From a virus: 50,899 bases of DNA. Shown one piece after another: positions 31,077 through 38,724 of the stretch. Position numbers and translations under genes: made by a program. Numbering within the stretch: position 1 is the stretch's first letter; each line of letters begins with the position of its first letter. Where the stretch lies: the IMG/VR virus record IMGVR_UViG_3300021440_000032, positions 1 through 50,899 of that record; one strand, given 5' to 3'. The notes below the pieces were generated by a model that worked only from the letters and a program-made list of their open reading frames with translations, did no database searches and was not told the origin of the DNA.

Positions 31077-31705
31077 AACTCGCTTCTGCAATCTATGATG
31101 ATTTTTATCCGTTCCATTCCTTTGGTCTGTTTACAGGTCATAAGGTGGTGACATTGGCTGAAGAGCTGGATGATGCTGATGCTCTGGTTGTCTGGGGCGG
31201 TGAGGATATCTCCCCATCTCTGTATAACCAAGCAGTACATCCCTATACTTCTGCTGGTGCTGCTCCATCCCGTCGTGACCGCATCGAATGGGCACTGATG
31301 CAAGCTGCTGCCAAGAAGGGTATTCCCATTATTGGTATCTGTCGTGGTGCTCAGATGCTGTGTGCATTCTCTGGTGGTACTCTGTATCAGCATGTGAACA
31401 ATCATGGTGTTGGTCGTGGTCACGAAGCAGAATGCGATGATGGGTCTATCATCACTGTCAGCAGTCTGCACCATCAAATGATGAATCCCACAAACACCGA
31501 GCATGAACTTATTGCTTGGTCCAAGGAGATTCGTAGTGATGTTCACCTAGATGCTAATGGGGATCAACCTGTTGAGATCGAGCCTGAATATGTGTACTTT
31601 CCCAAGGTTAAGGGCCACGCTATCCAATGGCATCCAGAATTCCAGGCAAAGGAAGATGGTGCTAATGTGTGGTTGAAAGATCGTTGGAATAAACTGGGGT
31701 TGTAA
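31073..31705 (+). CDS. Class I glutamine amidotransferase-like peptidase C26 (PuuD type)
   Basis: 210 residues. WGGEDISPSLY (about 41-51), the nucleophile elbow GICRGAQM with Cys90, and GHAIQWHPEF with His187 and Glu189 make the complete Cys-His-Glu triad of gamma-glutamyl-gamma-aminobutyrate hydrolase-like enzymes. These cut gamma-glutamyl or similar amide bonds. As the first enzyme of the 31-37 kb cassette it could trim, recycle or reverse the conjugates built by the ligases encoded downstream. Substrate unknown. Confidence 0.85.
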   Translation: MKLASAIYDDFYPFHSFGLFTGHKVVTLAEELDDADALVVWGGEDISPSLYNQAVHPYTSAGAAPSRRDRIEWALMQAAAKKGIPIIGICRGAQMLCAFSGGTLYQHVNNHGVGRGHEAECDDGSIITVSSLHHQMMNPTNTEHELIAWSKEIRSDVHLDANGDQPVEIEPEYVYFPKVKGHAIQWHPEFQAKEDGANVWLKDRWNKLGL

Positions 31706-32061
31706 TGCCTACTACTTTGTTAACTACAGAACAGTTGGAATACTGGCGAGTAAGATTGCCAGTAATTTCACAGTATGATATAATCTGTGGATGCTGTGGT
31801 GCAACAGCATTTGATAATGCTACGTCCAAGCTGCCTGGTTATAAATACTTCTCAGCAGCTTATGGCATCAGTCTATTTAATACCGTTGAACCACCAGCAT
31901 TGGAATATTTCATGAGTAAAGGTGGTAGATGGAACGGGTTGGATAGGTGTGAGCACCATTTTGAAACGGTTTCTCTTCCTGAGATTGGGTGGTCTTATCA
32001 CATTGTTATTCAGGATGGTGAAACACCGGAACCAGAAGACGACGAAGACGATGACTACTAA
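31705..32061 (+). CDS. Cassette protein of unknown function (118 aa)
   Basis: MPTTLLTTEQLEYWRVRLPV, then ICGCCGATAFDNATSKLPGY; CGCCG could bind metal. The end is very acidic (EPEDDEDDDY). It overlaps the peptidase stop by one base, so it is coupled to it. No family recognised. Confidence 0.55.
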   Translation: MPTTLLTTEQLEYWRVRLPVISQYDIICGCCGATAFDNATSKLPGYKYFSAAYGISLFNTVEPPALEYFMSKGGRWNGLDRCEHHFETVSLPEIGWSYHIVIQDGETPEPEDDEDDDY

Positions 32062-32377
32062 ACTGAAATTTATCCACCTTCAAGGGTTGGAAAATGCTTT
32101 ATATCGGTTGTCAGGTAATGTCCACCATGTTATTCAGTACTTGGATTATACTGGTGCATTTAACAAGGATGGAGATACTTATTGGGGGTTTATCACCGTA
32201 AATGAAAAGGACACCATTCATATGCCATATACCCCTCCTGGCCTGAAGCATCTTCTTTCCAAGTTCGACGACGTTCTTTCATACGAGGAAGTCCATAAAT
32301 CAACTCCCTTCGCCAATGTGAACTATTGGGAAGGTAACTATCTCCAATTCCATATTTACAAGGTTGCAAAGAAATGA
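32051..32377 (+). CDS. Cassette protein of unknown function (108 aa)
   Basis: Start at the internal ATG 32051; the longer open frame from 31922 lies wholly inside the preceding gene. MTTKLKFIHLQGLENALYRL, then GDTYWGFITVNEKDTIHMPY and YEEVHKSTPFANVNYWEGNY. Aromatic-rich, no enzyme motif. It overlaps the amidoligase start (ATGA). Confidence 0.55.
   Translation: MTTKLKFIHLQGLENALYRLSGNVHHVIQYLDYTGAFNKDGDTYWGFITVNEKDTIHMPYTPPGLKHLLSKFDDVLSYEEVHKSTPFANVNYWEGNYLQFHIYKVAKK
32356..32369. repeat. Dispersed palindrome, one-mismatch copy before the first amidoligase
   Basis: TTACA-aggt-TGCAA, ending 4 bases before the ATG at 32374. Confidence 0.5.
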
Positions 32378-33153
32378 ACTTTAAGATTGGCTGTGATCCT
32401 GAAGTCTTCGTTCGGGATCAGAACGGATACAGGTCTATCATCGAAACCATCGGGGGCTCCAAAGATTTTCCTCGCCCATTGGATGAACTCGGTAAGGGAT
32501 TCTGTGTCCAAGAGGATAACGTTGCTATGGAATTCAATATTCCTGCTTCGTCTTCCAAGGGTGAATTCATTACAAACGTTGTAAAAGCTCGTTTGTTCCT
32601 GGATCAACTGGTGCGGGACCAGTATGGCTGGTTCATGTCCAGTGAGTCTGCTGTTATCTTCCCTGAAGAGGAATTGCAGCATCCTATGGCCAAGGTATTC
32701 GGCTGTGATCCAGACTACAATGCCTGGAACAAGCGTCCTAACCCACGTCCTAAGGCTGCTAATGCACGTCTTCGTTCTTGTGGAGGACATGTCCACGTTG
32801 GGGCAGATCTTACAGAAGATCAGAAGTGGGCACTGGGACAAGCTATGGACTTCTATCTTGGTGTGCCATCCGTACTGATGGACAAGGGCGAGGCTCGCAA
32901 GGAACTCTATGGTAAGGCTGGGGCAATGCGCCTTAAGTCTTATGGTATGGAATATCGTACCCTGAGTAACTTCTGGATCTTTGATCAACGTCTGATTGGT
33001 TGGGTCTATGAACAGACTGCCAAGGCTGTTCAAGCAGTAGAGGTCGGCACATCCTTCAAGGATCTGCGCAAGACCATTACAAATTGTATTAACAACAATG
33101 ACAAGCAGTTGGCTCAACTGTTGGTTGATGAATATGAACTGACGACGGTGTAA
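32374..33153 (+). CDS. COOH-NH2 ligase type 2 (phiEco32-like amidoligase)
   Basis: 259 residues. FKIGCDPEVFVRDQNG (residues 3-18, Asp8/Glu10), EDNVAMEFNIPAS (about 47-59), RLRSCGGHVHVGAD (about 132-145, metal His pair) and KSYGMEYRTLSNFW (about 188-201, conserved Glu-Arg) are the key segments of the glutamine-synthetase-like amidoligase group first described from phage phiEco32. Such enzymes use ATP and metal to join a carboxylate to an amine. The substrate here is unknown. Confidence 0.82.
   Translation: MNFKIGCDPEVFVRDQNGYRSIIETIGGSKDFPRPLDELGKGFCVQEDNVAMEFNIPASSSKGEFITNVVKARLFLDQLVRDQYGWFMSSESAVIFPEEELQHPMAKVFGCDPDYNAWNKRPNPRPKAANARLRSCGGHVHVGADLTEDQKWALGQAMDFYLGVPSVLMDKGEARKELYGKAGAMRLKSYGMEYRTLSNFWIFDQRLIGWVYEQTAKAVQAVEVGTSFKDLRKTITNCINNNDKQLAQLLVDEYELTTV
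32570..32584. repeat. Dispersed palindrome, perfect copy with N5 (TTACAA-N3-TTGTAA)
   Basis: TTACA-aacgt-TGTAA, which can also be read as 6-bp arms around ACG, in the first amidoligase gene. Confidence 0.7.
33077..33089. repeat. Dispersed palindrome, one-mismatch copy (N3)
   Basis: TTACA-aat-TGTAT near the 3' end of the amidoligase gene, 65 bases before the next start. Confidence 0.5.
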
Positions 33154-33154
33154 T

Positions 33155-33748
33155 ATGGACGCTAAGTTTACTATTGAGGGAAGCCGAGACTTCTCTCAAC
33201 GATATGGTGAAAGCTATGGTTGGCTTCCTCGTGAGGGTAAGCCGGATCTTCCTGTCTATATTCGTAATGTAGACGGAGGTACTCTATACTTTGAAGATCT
33301 TGACGAGAACCAATACCATGTCTTTGCTGACAAGGATGTGTCATTCAAGTTTCACCAGATGCGACGTGCTTTGTACGTCGGTGGATCTGGCCGTGTATAT
33401 GTGATTGAACGCAGACCAGCTCGTCAATGGCAGCGTGGTGTATCCCGTAATAACACCAATCTGTTTGTTTACAATGCAGATCGTCGTCGGTTCGACCCTA
33501 GTCGCATTGGTCATGGTACGATGAGAGATATCATGGCAAAGGGTTCTAAGCCTTCTGTGCCTGGTGTCATCATGTCGGACATCTTCTGTATTCTCCACGA
33601 CACAGTGTACATGTACTACACACCAATCGGTGCAGCTAGCAACCTTGATGGTACATGGTCTGTAACTCTGTCCCCCAAGTTTGCATCATTTAAGCAAGAG
33701 CTTTCTGATGCTGCTCGTGATTCCAAAACCAAGTTTACATTTGTTTGA
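33155..33748 (+). CDS. Unknown cassette protein between the two amidoligases (197 aa)
   Basis: MDAKFTIEGSRDFSQRYGES, then YGWLPREGKPDLPVYIRNVD and many Arg/Tyr residues (RALYVGGSGRVYVIERRPAR). It starts 2 bases after the amidoligase stop and is followed by the second amidoligase after 8 bases. Basic and beta-rich, with no recognised catalytic motif. Its constant contact with the ligase genes suggests an accessory subunit or the acceptor of the modification. Confidence 0.55.
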   Translation: MDAKFTIEGSRDFSQRYGESYGWLPREGKPDLPVYIRNVDGGTLYFEDLDENQYHVFADKDVSFKFHQMRRALYVGGSGRVYVIERRPARQWQRGVSRNNTNLFVYNADRRRFDPSRIGHGTMRDIMAKGSKPSVPGVIMSDIFCILHDTVYMYYTPIGAASNLDGTWSVTLSPKFASFKQELSDAARDSKTKFTFV

Positions 33749-33756
33749 GGTGAAAC

Positions 33757-34758
33757 ATGCCTGATGATATTGAAGTTAACCCGGCTGCTGGTCTACAACC
33801 ACTGTGGAATCAAGCAATTGTTAATGCCCGTCCCCGGGCTGCAAGACCCATTGCAGGTATCCTAGATGAACTGGCCCCAGTAGGAGGGTTTGAAGTTTTC
33901 CTTCAAGATGCTGCTTTGAAGAAGCAATCTACTGCATCCGAGTATGACACTCAGATCATGGGACAGATCTGGAGCATCAAGATCCATGATCGAGTGATCA
34001 AGGCAATGGCTGCTCATCCTGGTGAAATCATCAAGGGTATCGAGCTTGAGATTGAGAACTGGCCAGAGAACTGGGCTGATTCTTCTGCGGTAGGGTTTAC
34101 ATTCACGGAAGATGGTAGCCTTCGTAACAATGGTACTGAAGCAGTAAGTCACCCGAATAATACTCGTGGTTTGCTGGCTGTGACAGAACAATTGTGGAAG
34201 AAGTTTAATATCCAGTCGGATAAGAACTTCTCTGACCGCACATCCATTCACGTTCATGCTAACGTATTTGACTTTACTGGTGCCCAGTTCAAGGCCATTA
34301 CACTGTTGTATCAGGTCTTTGAAGAGTTGCTTTTTGCATATGTCGGGGATGACCGTGCAAATAACATCTTCTGCGTACCTTGGTACGAAGCAGGTGTGAC
34401 TGCATTCAACCATCAACTAATGGTGAAGAGTCCTCGTGGTTGGAATAAATACACTGCACTGAACCTTGCTCCAGTAGCATCTCAAGGCAGTATCGAATTC
34501 CGTCATATGGCTGGTCATGCAGACATTACCAAGTTGGCTGGGTGGCTTAACATCATTGATGATCTGATGCTTTCTGCAAAGAAGACGGATTACAACAGTG
34601 TAATCGATCGTATTCAGAATATCAATACAAACTCTCAGTATGCTGAGTTCCTTTACTCTATCTTCCCTAATACGGGTTCTCTGTTGAAGACCGCGGACTA
34701 TGAACGAAAGATGTCTCGCGGTGTGGTTGAAGCCAAGCTGGCCTTGGTAGGAGCATAA
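33757..34758 (+). CDS. Amidoligase (PF12224-type, glutamine-synthetase-like fold)
   Basis: 333 residues. GIELEIENWPENW (about 89-101, the metal-binding Glu-x-Glu), TFTEDGSLRNNGTEAVSHP (about 114-132), DRTSIHVHANVFDF (His pair, about 160-173) and GSIEFRHMAGHADI (about 246-259) are the core of the putative amidoligase_2 family. It differs clearly from the ligase at 32374, so the cassette encodes two distinct amide-forming enzymes. They may act in sequence on one product. Confidence 0.82.
   Translation: MPDDIEVNPAAGLQPLWNQAIVNARPRAARPIAGILDELAPVGGFEVFLQDAALKKQSTASEYDTQIMGQIWSIKIHDRVIKAMAAHPGEIIKGIELEIENWPENWADSSAVGFTFTEDGSLRNNGTEAVSHPNNTRGLLAVTEQLWKKFNIQSDKNFSDRTSIHVHANVFDFTGAQFKAITLLYQVFEELLFAYVGDDRANNIFCVPWYEAGVTAFNHQLMVKSPRGWNKYTALNLAPVASQGSIEFRHMAGHADITKLAGWLNIIDDLMLSAKKTDYNSVIDRIQNINTNSQYAEFLYSIFPNTGSLLKTADYERKMSRGVVEAKLALVGA
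34590..34603. repeat. Dispersed palindrome, perfect copy in the second amidoligase
   Basis: TTACA-acag-TGTAA, about 160 bases before the amidotransferase start. Confidence 0.75.
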
Positions 34759-34759
34759 T

Positions 34760-36037
34760 ATGTGTGGTATCGTTGGTGTGATTAACAAGAATCCTCGTCG
34801 TGGCTTTAATCATCGAGAGGCTGAGTTGTTTCGTACCTTGCTACTGCTTGACACCCTGCGTGGCAAGGACAGTACTGGGATCTTCGGTGTGGACGCTGAT
34901 GGCAATGTAGACATTGCTAAGGATATCCTTACAGGCAGTGAGTTCACCAAGAAGAAAGAGTACCTTGACATTGAGAAGAGCATGATCCGTGATGGCTTTG
35001 CCATGATTGGGCATAATCGTGCTGCTACTCGTGGTGTTATCGTAGAAAAGAATGCTCACCCATTCTGGTATAACGACGAAGTTGTGCTGGTACATAATGG
35101 TACCTTCGCAGAAGACCATAAGAAACATGCCGACGTGGACGTGGATAGCGAGGCTCTGTGCCATCTTGTCGGTAAGCACGCTGTAGATGACGTGGATTCT
35201 GTATTCCAGAAGATTAATGCGGCATATGCAACCATTTGGTATGATGCCCGTGATAAGTCCGTGAACATCGTTCGTAATCATGAACGACCGCTGCATTTCT
35301 ATGACATGGGAGCATGTTATGTGGTGTCTTCAGAGAAGAGCATCCTTATGTTTGCACTTAGTCGATGTGACTTTAAGTTCAAGATGGAAGAGGTAGTCAT
35401 GATCAAGGAGGATGTTCATGTCAAGTTCAAGATGGAAGGCCACCAAGTCAAGGTATCCAACTCTGATATTGAGCATGTACAACCTACTTCCAAAGTATGG
35501 CCTTGGGTTCCAATTCATCAAGTTGCAAAATCAACAGAACCAATTGTTGACACCAAGAAACTCCCTAATGTGACAAAGGAGGTGATCGAAGCTGCTAACG
35601 AAGCAGGTAAGGTCATTGATTCTTTTCGTCTCGGAACAGACCGTACAAGTCACAACCAAGCCATTGACGAAGACCTTGGTCCGCAAACCAGTTACGTCCC
35701 GTTCGCAAGGTACGAAGAAGCAAGAGAGTTCTACCCTACTGACGGTACCCTTAATTTTGCTCCTCGTTCTGTTGTTTCTCTTTCAGGTGATGAGTGCTTG
35801 CTTTACGGAACTGTTCAAAACGAGCCGGACATCCTGGCGGCAGTAGTTATCTCTGAGAAGACATTGGATCGTTTGGTTAGTAGTTGTGGTGTTAACAATA
35901 TGGTCAAGATCCGTATTCGTACACAAACCTTCCTGAATAAAACAACGTCCCTTGATGTTCGTGAGAACAAGGGTTTGGTTATTATCTATGGTGTTGAACC
36001 AGAAAATGTTGAGGTGATTGAACATGCCAGTTGCTAA
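34760..36037 (+). CDS. Class II glutamine amidotransferase (Ntn-type)
   Basis: 425 residues. MCGIVGVI puts the Cys nucleophile at residue 2, as in GlmS and PurF. TLRGKDSTGIF (about 32-42), GHNRAATRG (about 83-91) and LVHNGTFAED (about 109-118) complete the glutaminase domain. It would release ammonia from glutamine for an amide-forming partner. The part after about residue 230 does not look like a known synthase domain, so ammonia is probably handed to an amidoligase or the ATP-grasp enzyme. It starts 1 base after the amidoligase stop. Confidence 0.88.
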   Translation: MCGIVGVINKNPRRGFNHREAELFRTLLLLDTLRGKDSTGIFGVDADGNVDIAKDILTGSEFTKKKEYLDIEKSMIRDGFAMIGHNRAATRGVIVEKNAHPFWYNDEVVLVHNGTFAEDHKKHADVDVDSEALCHLVGKHAVDDVDSVFQKINAAYATIWYDARDKSVNIVRNHERPLHFYDMGACYVVSSEKSILMFALSRCDFKFKMEEVVMIKEDVHVKFKMEGHQVKVSNSDIEHVQPTSKVWPWVPIHQVAKSTEPIVDTKKLPNVTKEVIEAANEAGKVIDSFRLGTDRTSHNQAIDEDLGPQTSYVPFARYEEAREFYPTDGTLNFAPRSVVSLSGDECLLYGTVQNEPDILAAVVISEKTLDRLVSSCGVNNMVKIRIRTQTFLNKTTSLDVRENKGLVIIYGVEPENVEVIEHASC

Positions 36038-36743
36038 GAAAGTAGTAATCGTTACTGAGAACATGAAATCCCAGTCGATCAAACGCCTAGCTTCCAGCTT
36101 GACCGATAAGCTTGGGTATAAGGTATGGCGAGTCCTGCCTGGTCGTGAACGTAATCGTCGTGTTGTGCGATTCAACCGTGGCTTGGATAAGCTAACACAA
36201 CTGAATAAATTTGCAGAAGCAGGACTATCATTCCCTAAATTCACCACTGATTCCTCCAAGCTTTCTGATCTGGACGAATTTAAGAATCAGAAGTATGTAG
36301 CTCGTAAGCTGCTCAATAGCAGTGAGGGTAAGGGTATTGTCATCTTTGGTGCTGACGAACCTATCCCTAATGCACCACTGTACACCCAGTATGTTCCTAA
36401 GAAAAAGGAATTCCGAGTGCATATATTTAACAACGTTGTAATTGACATTTCCGAGAAGCGGAAGAGAAAGGGTTTCGATGAAGAAGCGCGTGATACTCAT
36501 GTTCGCAATCTTGCTAATGGCTATGTGTTCTGTCGTGATTCAATCACAGAACCAGAAGGTATCCGAGATCTGGCAGTACGTGCCGTTGGGGCGTTGAACC
36601 GTACACAGGGTGCTGTGGACATTATCTGGAATGAGAAACGTAACCAATGCTACGTCTTGGAAGTAAACTCTAATCCAGGTATGGAAGGAACTACACTGGA
36701 AAAATACACTCAAGCAATCATTCGGGGGTTCAATGGAGAATAA
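36024..36743 (+). CDS. ATP-grasp ligase (RimK-like)
   Basis: 239 residues from the ATG at 36024 (GAGGTG site); a TTG at 36018 is less likely. KYVARKLLNSSEGKGIVIFG (about residues 90-109) is the ATP-binding Lys and Gly loop, YTQYVPKKKEFRVHIFNN (about 120-137) the second strand pair, and VDIIWNEKRNQCYVLEVNSN followed by PGMEGT (about 197-222) the metal-binding Glu/Asn site. It forms an acyl-phosphate and joins it to an amine or thiol, typically adding amino acids to a peptide or protein. Confidence 0.85.
   Translation: MPVAKKVVIVTENMKSQSIKRLASSLTDKLGYKVWRVLPGRERNRRVVRFNRGLDKLTQLNKFAEAGLSFPKFTTDSSKLSDLDEFKNQKYVARKLLNSSEGKGIVIFGADEPIPNAPLYTQYVPKKKEFRVHIFNNVVIDISEKRKRKGFDEEARDTHVRNLANGYVFCRDSITEPEGIRDLAVRAVGALNRTQGAVDIIWNEKRNQCYVLEVNSNPGMEGTTLEKYTQAIIRGFNGE
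36428..36441. repeat. Dispersed palindrome, one-mismatch copy in the ATP-grasp gene
   Basis: TAACA-acgt-TGTAA; core AACAACGTTGT is itself a longer perfect palindrome. Confidence 0.55.
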
Positions 36744-36972
36744 AATCTACTGGCCGAACGGGGAAGAAGCTGTCAAGTATACATATGATGATGACCTTAA
36801 TCTTTGTGCTAGCTGTGGTTGTGTGAAAGCTAATGGCCCATTGAAACCACGTCGGTATATTCAGATAGGTGTGGGTAAACTAAATGAGCCATCGGATGAT
36901 GGTAGCACTAGAATTGATGTGATCGAAACACAAAATGGTCCGATTACTGTGGGGATTCGTTATGCCTGGTAA
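36733..36972 (+). CDS. Small Cys-rich protein (79 aa), possibly part of the cassette
   Basis: MENKIYWPNGEEAVKYTYDD, then LCASCGCVKANGPLKPRRYI. CX2CXC is a possible metal site. It starts inside the ATP-grasp gene's last codons and stops 8 bases into the next gene. No family recognised. Confidence 0.5.
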   Translation: MENKIYWPNGEEAVKYTYDDDLNLCASCGCVKANGPLKPRRYIQIGVGKLNEPSDDGSTRIDVIETQNGPITVGIRYAW

Positions 36973-37243
36973 AGTTGTTAGCTTATGTGTATCTGACCTG
37001 CTAGGTTCCACATGGAATATCCGTTTTGATCGACTGGCTTTTTATGTGCGTGAGGTACTCCCTATAACCAAGGAAGATACAGGATTGCTCGTCTTTGGTA
37101 GTGGTCAGGAAAAACAACTGCAAGCTCTAGAAGAAAGTCCTAGAATCAAGATCCTTTACAAGAGTGTAAAATCTGTAAATGGTACTCCAGGTCATGGTGG
37201 TTTACCAAGAAATACACTCGTTATCGTGGAGTTGAATCAATAA
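36962..37243 (+). CDS. Hypothetical protein (93 aa)
   Basis: MPGKVVSLCVSDLLGSTWNI, then DTGLLVFGSGQEKQLQALEE and SVNGTPGHGGLPRNTLVIVE. Start at the ATG 36962; an earlier in-frame ATG/GTG-type start at 36935 lies in the preceding gene. Mixed alpha/beta and probably a small globular domain; no function seen. Confidence 0.5.
   Translation: MPGKVVSLCVSDLLGSTWNIRFDRLAFYVREVLPITKEDTGLLVFGSGQEKQLQALEESPRIKILYKSVKSVNGTPGHGGLPRNTLVIVELNQ
37156..37169. repeat. Dispersed palindrome, perfect copy
   Basis: TTACA-agag-TGTAA with 6-bp arms (TTTACA/TGTAAA), encoding YKSVK, about 75 bases before the next start. Confidence 0.78.
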
Positions 37244-37464
37244 TGCGTTGTGTATGCTGTAATAAGCTTCTTAGTGACTTTGAGGCAACTAGGAAACATG
37301 CTGAGACTGGTGAATATCTAGACATGTGTAATAAATGTCTTGACTTCTGCCCAGAGATCCCTTATACTGAACGATCTGATCTATGTAATGACTCAGAACT
37401 AGATGACTTCGAGGAGGATACTGAGGATGGCTGGGAGAGTAATTCAGAGGATTCCATGTCCTAA
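37243..37464 (+). CDS. Zinc-ribbon-like protein with acidic tail (73 aa)
   Basis: MRCVCCNKLLSDFEATRKHA, then YLDMCNKCLDFCPEIPYTER: two CX2C pairs (residues 3-6 and about 29-32) about 24 residues apart make a zinc ribbon. The remainder is very acidic (DDFEEDTEDGWESNSEDSMS). It precedes and overlaps the primase gene, so it may take part in replication or transcription control. Confidence 0.6.
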   Translation: MRCVCCNKLLSDFEATRKHAETGEYLDMCNKCLDFCPEIPYTERSDLCNDSELDDFEEDTEDGWESNSEDSMS

Positions 37465-38149
37465 GTGTAGAGAGAATGGTGGAGATAGCCGTGGGGACAA
37501 TCTTGCAATCTACGATGATGGCGGAGGTCATTGTTGGGCGTGCGGCTTTCACATTCACCCTAAGTATTACAACCCTGTAAAAACTGAGAAGGTCTATCAT
37601 CATGGCTCAGATCTGTTACCTGCTGACTTCAGCAGAGAAGTTCCAGGAGTTGCATGGAGATGGCTGCTCCAGTATGGACTCCCAATCAGCTATTGGAAAC
37701 CGTATGTCGGATATAGTGAGAAAGATTCCCGCCTTGTTTTTACCGTCGGAGACCCGATCTGCTTTTCTATCGGCAGATGGATCGGAGAGCAACCAAATCC
37801 AAGAAAGTGGTTCGTGTGGGGAGATTCCCACAGAACAGCCACAGCCTTGGGCGAACAGGACACCGGGACAAAAGTTGTTCTTGTTGAAGATATTATATCC
37901 GCACACAAAGTTGGGAGAGTTGAAATCTCAATTCCTCTCTTCGGAACAGTAGTTCATCCATGTCACTTTAACCTATTAAAACACATTGGCTTACCCATTG
38001 TCTTGTGGTTGGATCAAGACCAAGATCCGTACACCAGAAAGAAAGCAACGCAAATCAGCATGGTCACTGGTTTGCCAGTGGAAATTGTCTCCACTAAAAA
38101 AGATCCCAAAGAAATCCCTATTGAAACCATCAAGGAAATACTAAGTTGA
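37427..38149 (+). CDS. DNA primase (zinc ribbon plus TOPRIM)
   Basis: 240 residues from the ATG at 37427. CPKC (Cys11/Cys14) and CWACG (Cys36/Cys39) form the zinc ribbon that reads the primer start sequence. KVVLVEDIISAHKV (about 155-168) and LPIVLWLDQDQDPY (about 192-205) supply the Glu and Asp-x-Asp of a TOPRIM domain. It lacks a helicase domain, which is encoded separately at 40076, unlike T7 gp4. Confidence 0.85.
   Translation: MAGRVIQRIPCPKCRENGGDSRGDNLAIYDDGGGHCWACGFHIHPKYYNPVKTEKVYHHGSDLLPADFSREVPGVAWRWLLQYGLPISYWKPYVGYSEKDSRLVFTVGDPICFSIGRWIGEQPNPRKWFVWGDSHRTATALGEQDTGTKVVLVEDIISAHKVGRVEISIPLFGTVVHPCHFNLLKHIGLPIVLWLDQDQDPYTRKKATQISMVTGLPVEIVSTKKDPKEIPIETIKEILS
37567..37580. repeat. 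Dispersed palindrome, perfect copy in the primase gene
   Basis: TTACA-accc-TGTAA, encoding YYNPVK. Confidence 0.75.
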
Positions 38150-38154
38150 GTGAA

Positions 38155-38167
38155 TTACAAGTTGTAA
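38155..38167. repeat. Dispersed palindrome, perfect copy with N3, before the thyX remnant
   Basis: TTACA-agt-TGTAA ends 2 bases before the ATG at 38170, the same arrangement as at 28932 and 29244. Confidence 0.78.
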
Positions 38168-38169
38168 AT

Positions 38170-38208
38170 ATGCAGGTAACTCTAGTTGACTACATGGGTA
38201 GTGAATAA
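38170..38208 (+). pseudogene. Remnant of the original 5' end of thyX
   Basis: ATG followed by codons for QVTLVDYMGSE and a TAA. This lines up with the start of the intact ThyX downstream (MSVQLVDHQGTDLSV) and even better with the usual phage ThyX opening M-x-V-x-L-[IV]-D-Y-M-G-[ST]. It appears to be the pre-insertion start of thyX, cut off when the HNH gene and a second thyX start were inserted after it. Only twelve codons, but position and match are specific. Confidence 0.7.
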
Positions 38209-38211
38209 TAC

Positions 38212-38240
38212 TTGACAAACCCCTAGCAGCGTGTTATAAT
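38212..38240 (+). promoter_or_regulatory. Perfect consensus sigma70 promoter of an HNH gene
   Basis: TTGACA, 17 bases, TATAAT, with both boxes exactly at consensus. It starts 3 bases after the thyX remnant and faces the HNH gene at 38262, and would also raise thyX expression. Confidence 0.9.
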
Positions 38241-38261
38241 TGGGTATGGAGGAATTAACAT

Positions 38262-38723
38262 ATGCAAACTTGCACACACTGCCAAATATCTAAAGAAGAC
38301 CTAGAGTTCCCTGTAAGAAACGATAGATCTGGTAGATTACGACCGTATTGTAAATCTTGCTCGAATAATATTCAGCGAAGTAGATATGAAGTTTACAAAA
38401 AGAGAAATCCGTTTTTACACAAATGTAATAGAGCTAAATCTAGGGCTTCACAATTGAAGCTACCATTTAACTTAACTCCTGATTATTTAGAAAGTTTATG
38501 GACTGGAACATGTCCTATTACTGGAGAAGCTATTTCCTTTGTAGAAAGAGACCGTTCCGATGAATTTGCTGCTGAGTTAGATAGATTTGTACCAGCATTA
38601 GGTTATGTACAAGGGAATGTTTCATTTATATCAAGAAAAATGAATAGATTAAAGAACTCCGCAACAACGGAGCAATTACAAAAATTATTGGATTGGATGT
38701 ATGACAGAATTCAAAAAAAGTGA
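38262..38723 (+). CDS. HNH-type homing endonuclease with N-terminal zinc finger
   Basis: 153 residues. CTHCQISKEDLEF...RPYCKSCS (residues 4-34) is a zinc finger. CPITGEAISFVERDRSDEFA (about 85-104) and DRFVPALGYVQGNVSFISRK with MNRLKN (about 106-131) form the His-Me-type nuclease core of a family also found at 39535. GGAGG precedes the start. It is inserted between primase and the functional thyX, whose start it overlaps. It carries its own promoter. Confidence 0.8.
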   Translation: MQTCTHCQISKEDLEFPVRNDRSGRLRPYCKSCSNNIQRSRYEVYKKRNPFLHKCNRAKSRASQLKLPFNLTPDYLESLWTGTCPITGEAISFVERDRSDEFAAELDRFVPALGYVQGNVSFISRKMNRLKNSATTEQLQKLLDWMYDRIQKK

Positions 38724-38724
38724 A

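Noticed and set aside
30911-31546. 211-codon minus-strand frame over the PuuD-type gene
   Set aside because: Antisense shadow of a gene with an intact Cys-His-Glu triad.
32356-33117. 253-codon minus-strand frame opposite the first amidoligase
   Set aside because: Antisense shadow; the plus strand carries clear catalytic motifs and tight gene overlaps.
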